This document shows positions 54,315 to 64,000 of a stretch of DNA of 64,000 nucleotides, piece by piece. The position numbers and the translations under genes were made by a program. Origin of the DNA: Liriodendron chinense. Its lineage: Eukaryota; Streptophyta; Magnoliopsida; Magnoliales; Magnoliaceae. The notes under the pieces were generated by a model, which saw only the letters and a list, made by a program, of their open reading frames with translations, had not been told where the DNA came from and made no database searches. Position 1 is the stretch's first letter, and the number at the start of each line of letters is the position of its first letter. The DNA lies in contig ML058408.1 of the NCBI GenBank assembly GCA_003013855.2, forward strand, positions 6,363,356 to 6,427,355, in the 5' to 3' direction.

Positions 54315-55308
54315 TGTTCACTCACCTCAAGTGCAAGGCTGCGATGTGGTAATAATTCTCGGTAAGACCGAGATCGATCCACAGGGAATTAGGGTAGACA
54401 ATCCCAACTTATTCTAATAACTTCAATCTAAATAGTTTTGAAATTCAATTTTAAGAATTAGACAGAAAATAGTAAATAGTAAAGGGAAATCTGAGAATTA
54501 ATGGAAACTAAGGCTTTAAGGATCCACTTGTAGTAGTCCAATGTAAATTCATTCATCCAAGCATAAACACATCTAGATTCAAAGTTATATCTCTCATCTA
54601 GTTGGAGATTAGGCATTCAATCACAAACAATTCCACTTAAGTGAGAAAATCAGATTCTAATTCAAATGAAGCACATAGAACTTAAACTTGTAGTCTTCGA
54701 AGTAACAGCCATACCAAGAGATCATGGCATTCTTCGGGGTTACTATAATTCAAGTCTAATCAATCTAAGCATGGTAATCATAGAGAATTGTAAGGAACTC
54801 ATGTCCGAAGTACATGAACTCTCATAAAACACAACAAATTCCAACTTTTATTCAAACTAGAACTTAAAAATCCAAACTTAAGTAAAGGTACTTGAATCAA
54901 ACGAATTCTACATTAGAACTAGCTACAAGCTTCACCTCTTAGCCCTAGCTAAGAGGTTCTAGCCGAGCATTATCATACTTCAACTAGAAACAAAGGAAAA
55001 CTACTAAAAAGCATAAAAAAATCGAATTCAAAGGAGTTGCAGCCACTCCACGACGATCCTCTTCACCTCCCACGACTTCCCAAGCCTTCTATGATGAGTT
55101 TAGAATGAGCCCTAGGTGTCCTTTTATAGATTTGAAGCTCCATTGACTTAGAAACTTCCAGAATCCTAGCAATACTTATGTTGTGCGCAGCAATTTTCAG
55201 GGCTTCATGAAGAAGCTGCTGGAAATCTGATTTTTCACATGGTCGACCGGTCAGACCTGGCTGGCCGACCGGTCACCGGTCAGACTGGCCTGTGCTTGTT
55301 CCAGTAAG

Positions 55309-55347
<39 letters not shown>

Positions 55348-55625
55348 ACACATGGCCGACCGGTCATGACCGGTCAGACCTTCATTTGTTGCATTTTCTT
55401 TCTTTCTTTCCTTCTCTCCTCTCCTTGCTTCTTCTCTCTTTCACTTGGCTCATCTTCTATCACCTTCAATGCATGTAAGGGGTGTCTTTTAACATTTATT
55501 TGGTGAAGTCTCTCTCTCATTCCTACAATCATAAAATCATGCATTAGATAAGTCTCTAAACATAGAAATAATGCATAAAACATGATGAAATGGAGTTAGA
55601 ATATGTATAATTCAAGAGCTCAACA
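54315..55625 (-). repeat. Solo Athila-like LTR (1311 bp)
   Basis: On the minus strand it runs TGTTGAGCTC to GAGTGAACA. The low-coordinate end matches the D LTR end (CACCTCAAGTGCAAGGCTGC, GATCGATCCACAGGGAA) and the start matches LTR A (TGTTGAGCTCTTGAATT). TATAAAAG is at 55128-55121. GACCGGTC palindromes lie at 55244-55285 and 55353-55380. No primer-binding site or polypurine tract adjoins. Flanks AAATG (54310-54314) and AAATA (55626-55630) look like a mutated target duplication, so it is the product of LTR-LTR recombination. Confidence 0.85.
55316..55345. repeat. Poly-G run (30 bases) in the solo LTR
   Basis: Thirty consecutive G between palindrome copies. It could form G-quadruplexes; the exact length is doubtful from sequencing. 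Confidence 0.95.
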
Positions 55626-56817
55626 AAATAGTGGAAGCTTTATTAATTCTGAAATGGCATAAAGTGCCTTATTACATCGTTGGCCAACTAGTAGCCTGTT
55701 TGATTACTGATAATACCTTCGCAGGTTCGAGACGTTCCAAGGGAGCAAAGGACCCTGCCTTGTATGTTTTTAAGATAATAGGTCCCTGGTCAGACTATCT
55801 TGAAAATCTTGTATGGGCCTTCCCAGTTTGGTTTGAGGGCTCAAGGCCCTGGCTCTCGTGTGCTCGAGGTTATTCTTCTGAGGATGAGGCCCCCTACTCG
55901 GAAGGTTTTAAATTTGACTTCGGAGTTGTAGTGGCAGGCCACCCTTTACTGATAAGCTGTGAGACATAGTTGTGCATTATCCCTCTGTTCTTCCAGCATA
56001 TCGAAATGGAACCTCATGGATTCCTCATTCTGATCAAGCTAAAAATGGTCTGTTCGGTACGAAGGCATCTCGATTTCTACAGGGATGACTACCTCAGCAC
56101 CGAAGGCGAGTGAGAATGGAGTTTCTCATGTGGTAGTCCGAGCAGTCCTTTTGTACGCTTAGAGGACTTCTGGCAAGTTTTTGGACCAAGCGCCTCTACG
56201 CTCTTCCAACTTGGTCTTCAGATGATGCTTGATGATTTTTTCACTACTTCGACCTGGCCCTTGGCTTGAAGATGATACGGGGCGGTGAACATGTTTTTTA
56301 TCTTCAGACCTTGGCAAAAAATTTTGAATTTCACATTGTCAAATTGTCATCCCATTATTTGTGACAATCGTGCCCGGGATTCCATACCGGCAGATGATGG
56401 ACTTCCAAATAAACCTGGTCATCTGTTGTTCTATGATGGTAGTTAAGGCTTCGACCTCGGCCCACTTCGTGAAAGAATCGATGGCCACTATTGCAAACTT
56501 TACTGATCCTTTTCACTTTGGCAGTGGATCGATGATGTCAACACCTTATTAGGAAAAAGGTCAAGGACATGACAAGAGGTGATCTTCTCAGGAGCTTAAC
56601 ATGAGATTTTGGCAAATCGCCGGCACTTGTCGTATTTATTTGAAAACCATATTGTGTCTGCCTTCATGGTAGGCCAGTAGTAACCTTGTCTGACTACTTT
56701 ATGGACTACTGTTCGGCCTCCTAGATGATTTCTGCACAAACCTTCATGAATCTCCCTGAGGACGTAGTCAGCCACATCTAGGCAAAGAACCTCAGATGTG
56801 ACATGGAGTAACCTCAT
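55626..56817 (-). pseudogene. Integrase of element F (decayed)
   Basis: 56817-56596 carries HEGLCRNHLGGRTVVHKVVR and QGYYWPTMKADTIWFSNKYD, then KCRRF, the H2C2 region. 56530-56330 reads FAIVAIDSFTKWAEVEAL and ICRYGIPGTIVTNNG, where the second catalytic Asp is Asn. 56300-56030 gives GQVE, then a typical Tat C-terminal core (PFSLAFGAEVVIPVEIEMPS), broken by stops. The remainder to 55626 is not readable. Confidence 0.7.
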
Positions 56818-56917
56818 TTGAATAAGACCCCCCTTCTTTCAAGAAATACCTTAGCGCATGATACTTGAGCTTTTGGGCCTCTTTCTTATTCTCAGGAAGC
56901 TGAATAGTTTGAAGATA

Positions 56918-57484
56918 CTAGATGATTGGGTCCATCCAGCACGGGGCTAGACTCATCGAAAGCACTTCCGCTGATTCGTTCTGAGAAATGCTGGGCTTGG
57001 TCAGGAACACGATAGGAATGGTCCGGATGAGGTCATTGTTTGATGTTGAGCCCAACCTGGCCAGAGAATCGACCAGCCTATTCTCTTCTCTAGGGACCTG
57101 AATGATCTCAAAATTTTCAAAGTCCTTCAGTAACTTGAGCCCTCTGGCTCTATAGGCGGCCATTTTTTCGCCTCTTGCTTCAAAATCATCTGTGACTTGA
57201 TTCACCACGAGCTATGAATCGTTGTGTATCTTCAAATTACAGACTCCCATCATTTTGGCTAATCGGAGGCCGACTAAGAGGGCCTCGTATTCTGGTTTGT
57301 TTTTAGATGCTGAGAATCCAAAACGGAGTGCATATTTGAACTTTGAATCGTCGAGGGCGATCAGGATCAACCCTACCCCACTCCCCCGAGAACTAGAAGA
57401 GTCGTCCATGTATAACGTCCATGGAGGCTCCTTGGATGAGGAGGGCTTTTTCGATTGTACAGTAGCTAGACGTGTAAACTTCAT
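56918..57484 (-). pseudogene. RNase H of element F
   Basis: 57484-57212 reads PPWTLYMDDSSSSRGSGVGL and KPEYEALLVGLRLAKMMGV, with the first Asp and Glu of RNase H; 57208-56918 reads DFENFEIIQVPREENRLVDS, LARLGS, with the last Asp. A stop lies between them (after LKIHNDS). It degrades the RNA strand during reverse transcription; inactive here. Confidence 0.8.
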
Positions 57485-57502
57485 GATGAAGTTTGCCGCA
57501 AC

Positions 57503-58215
57503 CTATCCTTTTATTGATATATGAGGACAGAACTTGATGTCATGCTCAATTAACTCAATGACCCACTTGGCCAATCTTCTAGAAGTTTCAAGCTTCTGTA
57601 GAACTTGTTTCAAAGGTTGGTTCGTGGGAACCACAATCATGTGCACTTGAAAGTACGACCGGAGTTTTTTGGCTGAGACCACCAAAGCCAGTGCCAATTT
57701 TTCTATCTTTGAGTATCATGTTTCAACGTCAACCATTGCTCTGCTAATGTAATAGACTGGTTTCTAGGTACCCTTGTCATTTCGCATATTAGTACAAAAT
57801 GATGGCTATGGGAGACACCGCCAGGTACTGTATAAATTCCTCACCAGGAACGGGCATGGAGAGCACGAGCAGGGCTCCCATGTACTCTTTGAGATGAAGG
57901 AATGCCTATTCACATTTGTCTGTCCACTTTTCTGTCTTCTGGGTCCCCTTCAAAACTTTAAAGAAGGGTAGGCATATGTCTGATGCCTTCGAGATTAATC
58001 TGTTGAGGGAGGCTACTCGGCCTGCTAGCCGTTGTACCTCCTTCATAGTTCCAGGAGAGCTCATCTCAAGGAGAGCTTGGATCTTCTCAAGATTTGCCTC
58101 TATACCTCGCTACCTGACCATAAACCTGACGAACTTGAACTTGCCCGAGGTCACGCTGAACACGCATTTTGTAGGGTTGAGCTTCATCTAATGACGACGC
58201 AGGATTTGACAAGTG
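57503..58215 (-). pseudogene. Reverse transcriptase C-terminal part of element F
   Basis: 58190-57960 reads MKLNPTKCVFSVTSGKFKF, then KIQALLEMSSPGTMKEVQRL and AGRVASLNRLISKASDICLP, the RT thumb of Tat elements. 57697-57503 gives ALALVVSAKKLRSYFQVHMI and SRRLAKWVIELIEHDIKF, the connection before RNase H. Stops interrupt both. The catalytic palm is missing because the element is cut at 58221. Confidence 0.75.
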
Positions 58216-58221
58216 ATCCTT

Positions 58222-60350
58222 TGTCATGCCCCAAATTCGGTTCTCGACCTCCATTCACCGTAACCCGAATTCAGAGGTGGCAGCCTCCGTAGTACCCCAA
58301 TCTCGGATTCTAGCCCCATCGCCAGGTTCCGATCTTGGGATACCACAAGGAGGATTTTAAGGTCTGATTTTTTTATTTATTTGAAACATGAGCATTACTA
58401 TATGAGTATCATCAAAGACAAGCACAATATTTTCACTAAATCATTTCTTTTACATATAGTATTGAAAGGTAAATACACATTGTGTAAATATAAAAGTTGC
58501 GCACAATCACAATCCAGCATCTCCTGCTACTGCACTCCTAACTCCAACTCAACGTTGTTGATACACCCTGGTGTAACCTGCAGCGTAACAAACGCGCGTA
58601 AGCTTCCTATGAAGCTTTGTTAGTGCATGTGTGTACGCACAATGCGTATGACAAGCATGATAAATATCAGAGTAAACAATAAAGCATGATGAGAAATCTA
58701 AACCAGAACTCAGCCTAATCAGACTATACGATCATGTGATATGAATAACCAGCCTACCATGGCTATGCAAGCATGCAATGTAGGTAACCAACCTACCAAG
58801 GCTATGTACTCGTACTATACGATGGCCTACAAGGCCTAGTGTCACATACAATGATCCAATGCATGTATACAAATCACCACCTCTCAATATAGTGGTCCAA
58901 ATACGAACAGTCATATCGCGATCGCCTAAACGATGCGAGATTCAGAATTGGGAGCTCGCCCAGTGTGGTAGCTCGCCCAGGCTTACAACCCCACCCACAT
59001 TAGGACCGTCCAATACCATACAGAACATCAGTCATATCGTTGATACCAATACCATCTCTGAAAAGAAACATCATCGGGGTCTTACAGACCTCACTACTCA
59101 CTAGTAGAGTGCCAAAGTCTATCTGGTGCATTAGCGGACCTAGTCACAGCTGGTCAAACTCAACCCACTTTGCCAACACGCTTCTAGCAAGTTAGGTCAG
59201 ACCTCCCAAACTGACCACGTGCAGTGGAAAACACCACCGTTTGATATTCGGCATATTGGTGTATGATTAAACCACCCAGTCCTTGAATAGAGCACCACAC
59301 TTTGGTACCAACAGGATCAGTGACTTTCACCCAGGGACATCTTTGGCATCCAATTTAAAGATCACATATTCTGGTGTTCTGCAAACCACGATGGAGCTGT
59401 GGTTGCAACGTAGTAACCATGCTATATGCGGCACAAGCAGACAGTGCGAAATGCAACCATGCATACAAACGCAGGATGGTATGCCCGTGCAAGTCTTCAA
59501 AGAGCACCCTAAAATTATAGGGTCTCAAATACAACGTCACCATCAACTGGTAATGAATTGCAAGACAATCGCGGCCGCTATGGCCAATTGATACAAGACA
59601 ATCAGATGAGCTAAGCATTCATGATGCATGAGTCAAGTATATAGTATGAGTGCCGACAAGTGGTCAATCTACCATGAATGGAATAAAGCAATCTAGTCCA
59701 ACCTATTTGAGATATGGTTAAGATGAGGGGACACATATCAATGGTCGAGTCATAGTGCGGGATGTCGCTAGCTAGGGAATCTCGCACAAAGGGCTACAAG
59801 GTGTGCTAAGCTATTCCTAGCATACAGTGTAAGCTAGGGTGATAGGCTCCTGTCCTCGAATAGTCTCATACCTATTGGAGATGTTCGAAATAAAGGGCAC
59901 GTGAATTACATTTGTGCGACTACATCTCGAATACTTTTATGAATACGTTTATGCCCTAGTGGTCCCCAACTATCAATGATGAATCAGAATGTATACTCGT
60001 TACACATGCAAGATGGGTTTTAAAGCATATAATATATAAATCGCAATAAGAGTATTTCAAACAACACTACGTGTGGCAACAGACATACTAAAAATAGTAT
60101 AAAAAGGAGAATTCACATATAACAAACACATGAGATAGGGCCTTAGATGGACGGTATACAACAACATAGGTGGTCTAACTTCAGACTTCAAGATAAGCTT
60201 CATATAATGGATGACCTAGATGGCCTACTAATGTTAAGGATGGACCCCACACTCGTCTTAAAAGGTAAATGGACAGTGTGGATTCTCATACATGTTATGA
60301 TGGTCCAAATAGCTAGGTACAAGGCTAGGACATACCTTACTAGGTGAGTC
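58222..60350 (+). repeat. Probable long LTR, Tekay/Del-like start
   Basis: The junction with F is sharp. The sequence begins TGTCATGCCCCAAATTCGG, close to the TGTCACGCCCCGA start I associate with long LTRs of Tekay/Del chromoviruses. It contains a GGGAGCTCGCCCAG-type block and repeated CCAACCTACCAAGGCTATG-like phrases (58750-58800). No coding frame is supported. The right end and PBS were not found; it probably extends past 60350. A target duplication would start TCCTT (58217-58221). Confidence 0.4.
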
Positions 60351-61850
60351 ATGAAGGTATACAAAAAGGTGAGTTAATAGGGTGAGACATATTCATCATA
60401 CTACAATGGCCCATGGCCAACGTGGTTATAATACGTGCATAAACAAGGTGGACCTCGCGGTTGGTGATAACCACACAAAGGTGTGGGGAGGCACATACAT
60501 CAAGTGGGTCCAACGGTTGGAATCAATGTAGTATTTTTGCTTTCAATGCACTCAAGGGGATGACAAATAAACACATGGCCAATAAACGTTATAAAGGGGT
60601 CCTTGAATGGCTTTCATGACAGGCACTTAATCACTACTGTCTTCACTTTGATGCTTGAGTCTGCCTCACAATGGGGCCATGGCAAAATAAATATACATTG
60701 TGGGTATAACACACATCATGGTGGGCGTCATAGGGCAGCCCCATGGTTGGGTCCCGACCCAATTGTTCTCCGTCGTTGGTCCACTTGAGATCAAATTTAT
60801 CTCATCTTGGGGTGGCCCACAGCCTCAAATGATATGCAAGGACAAATGGACGGAATGGATAAAACATATACATAATAGGTGGGTCCAAGAGAGGACGGCC
60901 CGGATCAAGCACATGCATCACATGGGACCCATGGGGTGGGCAACCTGCTGGACAGCGTGGACCCACATGGGGTCACAAAAGTTTTAGATAAAGCTAATAT
61001 TCACGTTCTCCCTTCACCCAGACCTGCGTGACCTTAACAATAGGTTCGATGGTAAATAAACACACGGTGGGGCCCTCACACATCAACAATAGTGGTGGGC
61101 CCCAACTGTTTTTAATGGTGGCCATCCACTCTCCATTGTTTCTCATGGTGGGTCCACCTAAGCTTGTGATCAAGCTGATATTTGTATTCTCCCTTCATCC
61201 TAGCCACATGTGGCCAGAGAGCAGGTCACGTGTGACCTTGCCCAGATTGGGCAGCAAATAAACATCGTAGATGGGCCTTGGGAAGTTTCAATGGTGGACA
61301 TCACTATTCCCACTGTTCTCTGTGGTGTGGCCCACCTGAGACTTGGATATGCCTCATTCTTGGACCCACTTCCTAAAATGATCTGTCAAAGCAGATGGAT
61401 GGTTTAGATAAAACCAATACATCATGGTGGGGTCCTCGAGTGGGGCCCTCTGCTTAACACCAAAAAAGGGGAGAAGAATTTTAAGAAAAAAATTGCTACA
61501 CCCACAGTTTGCGTACGCTACGTACGCACAAATCCCAGCCATGGGTGAGATCCGCATCTCGAGGAGATTTTAATATTTCCAGAGTGAGCCTCTCTCCTCG
61601 TTTCTCTCTCTTTCGAGGATCTCTCTAAACTGCAAGCAAAGGATGCGCGATTTTTGGTAGAAGCCTTTGGTAGGAAGTTATTGCATGGATATGTAAGTGG
61701 GGTCCACCATGATGTTTTTGAGAAATCCACCCCGTCCATCCTCTATGTCAACTCCTTTTAGGACGTGAGACAAAAAATCAGCTCGATTCAAGACTCAAGT
61801 GGGCCGCACTAGAGGAAAAGGTGGGTAGGGGAATTCCTACCGTTGAAACA
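60351..61850. repeat. Degenerate foldback-type repeats rich in GTGGGCCC
   Basis: Phrases such as CATCATGGTGGGGTCC, GGTGGGTCCACC, GGTAAATAAACAC, AAGCTGATATTTGTATTC and TCTCCCTTCATCC recur several times in both orientations, as in the element at 61963-62511. They look like overlapping old copies of that family inside the probable LTR. No gene is supported. Confidence 0.5.
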
Positions 61851-61962
61851 TCCCTGGGTACACAGTGATGTTTATATGCCTTCCATACCGATCATAATGT
61901 CATTCATATTAGCATGAACTGAAAACACAAATATTATGAGATTAAAACCTATTGGCATTCAG

Positions 61963-62511
61963 GAGAGCGGGTTAGGTGAGACCCTAGCCTCACCCAAGAT
62001 GGTGCGGCCCTTACTCTGGGTTACCATGGGCCCACCTTGATGTATGTATTATGTATCCACGCCGTCCATACATTTTTTCAGATTAGTTTAGGGTTTTATA
62101 CCACAAAGGAAGCAGATCCAATCATTTGGTGGACCATAACATAGGAAACAGTGGTGGTTGACCATTAATGGCCCACAAAAGTTTTGGATGAAGCTGATAA
62201 TTGCTTTCTCCCTTTATCCAGGGTCATTGGACCTTATCAACAGATTGGATGGTAAATAAACACTATGGAAACATGAAGGTGCATCCTAAGAATTTTTTAA
62301 TGGTAGTATGGTCAATCACCACTGTTTCTTATGGTATGGTCCACCTGATAATTTTATCCGCTTCATTTTTGGGATAATGCCCTAATATGATCCGGAGAAA
62401 CGGATGGACGGAGTGGATACATAATACATACATCAAGGTGGGCCCCACGGTAACCCCACAGTAAGGGCCGCACCGGCTTAGGTGAGCCCAGGTCCCACCT
62501 AATCCGCTCTC
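61963..62511. mobile_element. Non-autonomous foldback DNA element, MULE-type (549 bp)
   Basis: Terminal inverted repeats start GAGAGCGG and extend at least 115 bases (both contain GGTGCGGCCCTTACT, GGGCCCACCTTGATGTATG and TATTATGTATCCAC), and weaker symmetry continues inward (GGTGGACCATAACATAGG against TATGGTATGGTCCACC). The flanks are GGCATTCAG (61954-61962) and GACATTCAG (62512-62520), a 9-base target duplication with one change, as expected for Mutator-like elements. It encodes no transposase. Confidence 0.75.
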
Positions 62512-62520
62512 GACATTCAG

Positions 62521-64000
62521 GCGGATGCAATGCTTCATAAGTGATGTTTATATGATCAGTATGAGGCTTGGGTGGATCTGGGGAGCCACTGAGGTGGCAT
62601 GTGAGATATGAGCTTTTAATAAAGATGGTAAAAAATGCTGAGATCTTCTGGCTAAAAAATCAAATAATTTCACTCTTCAAGTGGACCACAAAATACATTG
62701 ATGGTTAAGGAAAAAAATCTACCAATTAATCAGTCATAATAGTCATTGGCCCACCTGAGATGTGAAATGGCCAGCATTTTACGAAAGATCTAAACAATGC
62801 AACTCATTTGTTGGAAAGCTCTAATCTCATGATATGGATCTATGTATATCATTATATAATATTGTTTGCAATTCATGGGGCCCATTTCAGATGACCGAAC
62901 AAACAAAAAAATACACTATGGAGCTGATTTTAATAAGTCCATGAGCTGAGCTATTAAAGTTAACATAGAGAAGGATAAAAAATTCTTAGGTCTAAACTCA
63001 ACAAACATATCTATTATGGGCTATGCTATATAGGAGAAAATTCAGCAACGGCCAACACTCAAAGGGAAAGAGTCTAATGATCAAAGAGTAATGAATTTTT
63101 AAGATTAATAGCTCTATCTGTCTTGGCCAATCAAATGCTTTTAGAAAAATGTCCACCAAGCTTAAATACATCTTATTGTCTTTGACTTATCAAAAGGAAA
63201 AACACAATGTGAGCGCAACCTTACTTGGAAAAATAATAAACCAAGAACAAACAATTTAACACCTACTTATAATGGCTCATATAAATACAAACTTATTATA
63301 TGATGTTGATTGACCTATATCTAATGTTTCTTCAAAGTCTATCCTACGTGCGCATCCAGGATGGCTTTGTGGTGCAATATACTATTGGGATAATAAGTTA
63401 ACAAATCCCTACATTTGAAAGAAGTCAATATGAGAACACAAACCTTTAAAAATCTAAATCTTTATTTACACATGTATAAACCATTCATATTAAGCATTGT
63501 ATGATTAAATTCCAAACCTGGTTGGAAACATTAGGCTGTACAGATGACATTAGGTTATATAGATGGCATCCTAAACCTGCCTTCCATGTAGGCAATGCAT
63601 TAAATTGACTGGGCATTGCCTCAACGCACTGCGGTACAACTCCCTACATAATGAGTTGAAGGTTGTTATTAGATGTGATCAAACTCAAAGATAGTTACTT
63701 AGAATTTACAATTTACCTGATTAGAGGGTGTTTGTACTCTAACGAAAGTAGTTGATTCTTGGACTCTACTACCTACATATATTATCAAATACATTAAAAC
63801 TGTGTGTAATGTAAAGGTAAGTCATGTAATTAATGATATTATATGCCACTATACTGACCTGTGACTTCTTTTATCTTCTTTGATTAAGTTCTGTTTTTAC
63901 TTTTCTCTAATGAACTTTTTATTCTTCCTCCCTTTATACTCTTTTTTTTATGGTGGATCATGTACCACTTGATCTACAGACGAACCCTCACATGTGTCTC
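62521..64000. other. Unassigned AT-rich sequence
   Basis: I see no gene, no element end and no obvious repeat. A few phrases (TGGCCCACCTGAGATGTG near 62750) recall the neighbouring repeats. Confidence 0.4.

Larger units (their letters stand above)
51656..58221 (-). mobile_element. Element F: old Tat-type retrotransposon fragment with an antisense gene
   Basis: On the minus strand the order is RT thumb (58215), RNase H, integrase zinc finger, integrase core (to about 56030), then sequence carrying the antisense gene 52217-54065. C cuts it at 51655/51656 and a probable long LTR cuts it at 58221/58222. A solo LTR interrupts it at 54315-55625. Numerous stops show age. Confidence 0.7.

Noticed and set aside
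58381..61557. Short frames in the right-hand repeat region
   Set aside because: No domain, no codon pattern, and they run through inverted-repeat and LTR-like sequence.

Overview
The window is plant nuclear DNA made almost entirely of nested LTR retrotransposons. I see no convincing host gene. Lineage is an inference: the palindromic repeats rich in GGGCCCACC, TGATGTATG and CCGTCCAT at the right end recall repeats I associate with magnoliids (Magnolia, Liriodendron, laurels), but this is low confidence.

Layout, left to right. (A) 1-2921: 3' end of a plus-strand Athila-like Ty3/gypsy element (3' UTR, polypurine tract, a 2.1-kb 3' LTR); its body lies left of the window. (B) 2922-14788: a minus-strand Tat-lineage element with 5' LTR, tRNA-type primer site, decayed gag and a half protease, no reverse transcriptase or integrase, a long repetitive 3' UTR and a 3' LTR split by A. 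(C) 14789-21408 plus 39218-51655: a plus-strand Tat-lineage element with gag, protease, reverse transcriptase and integrase remnants, antisense genes (DUF7745-like and plant mobile domain), tandem repeats, polypurine tract and complete 3' LTR. (D) 21414-39212: a minus-strand tandem Athila-like array LTR-body-LTR-body-LTR, period 8208 bp, inserted in C with one 5-bp target duplication GACAT around the whole array. (F) 51656-58221: a minus-strand, older Tat-type element with reverse transcriptase, RNase H and integrase remnants and an antisense intron-containing gene of the putative gypsy-type transposon family; a solo Athila-like LTR (54315-55625) sits in it. 58222 onward: a probable long LTR (Tekay/Del-like start) with degenerate inverted-repeat elements, then a 549-bp foldback MULE-type element (61963-62511), then about 1.5 kb in which I recognise nothing.

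The nesting gives an order of events: F is oldest; C inserted into F; B and D inserted separately into C; A inserted into the 3' LTR of B. The D array is the youngest and most intact part: the two 6.8-kb bodies seem to differ by one base within the 4.9 kb of gag-pol shared by their reading frames, while the outer LTRs differ at about seven sites, so the tandem duplication is much younger than the insertion. The middle LTR looks like a crossover product of the outer two.

The most notable unexplained structure is in noncoding parts: palindromes built from GACCGGTC in every Athila-like LTR, one of them exactly inverted between LTR copies; a repeated CCC-GAAA-GGG mini-hairpin with stem-preserving changes in the Tat 3' UTRs; a regular 159-bp tandem repeat with a covarying dyad; TTGAC (W-box) clusters in all Tat LTRs; and a 48-bp minisatellite unique to one LTR. 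All coordinates come from reading by eye; no alignment or database search was run.
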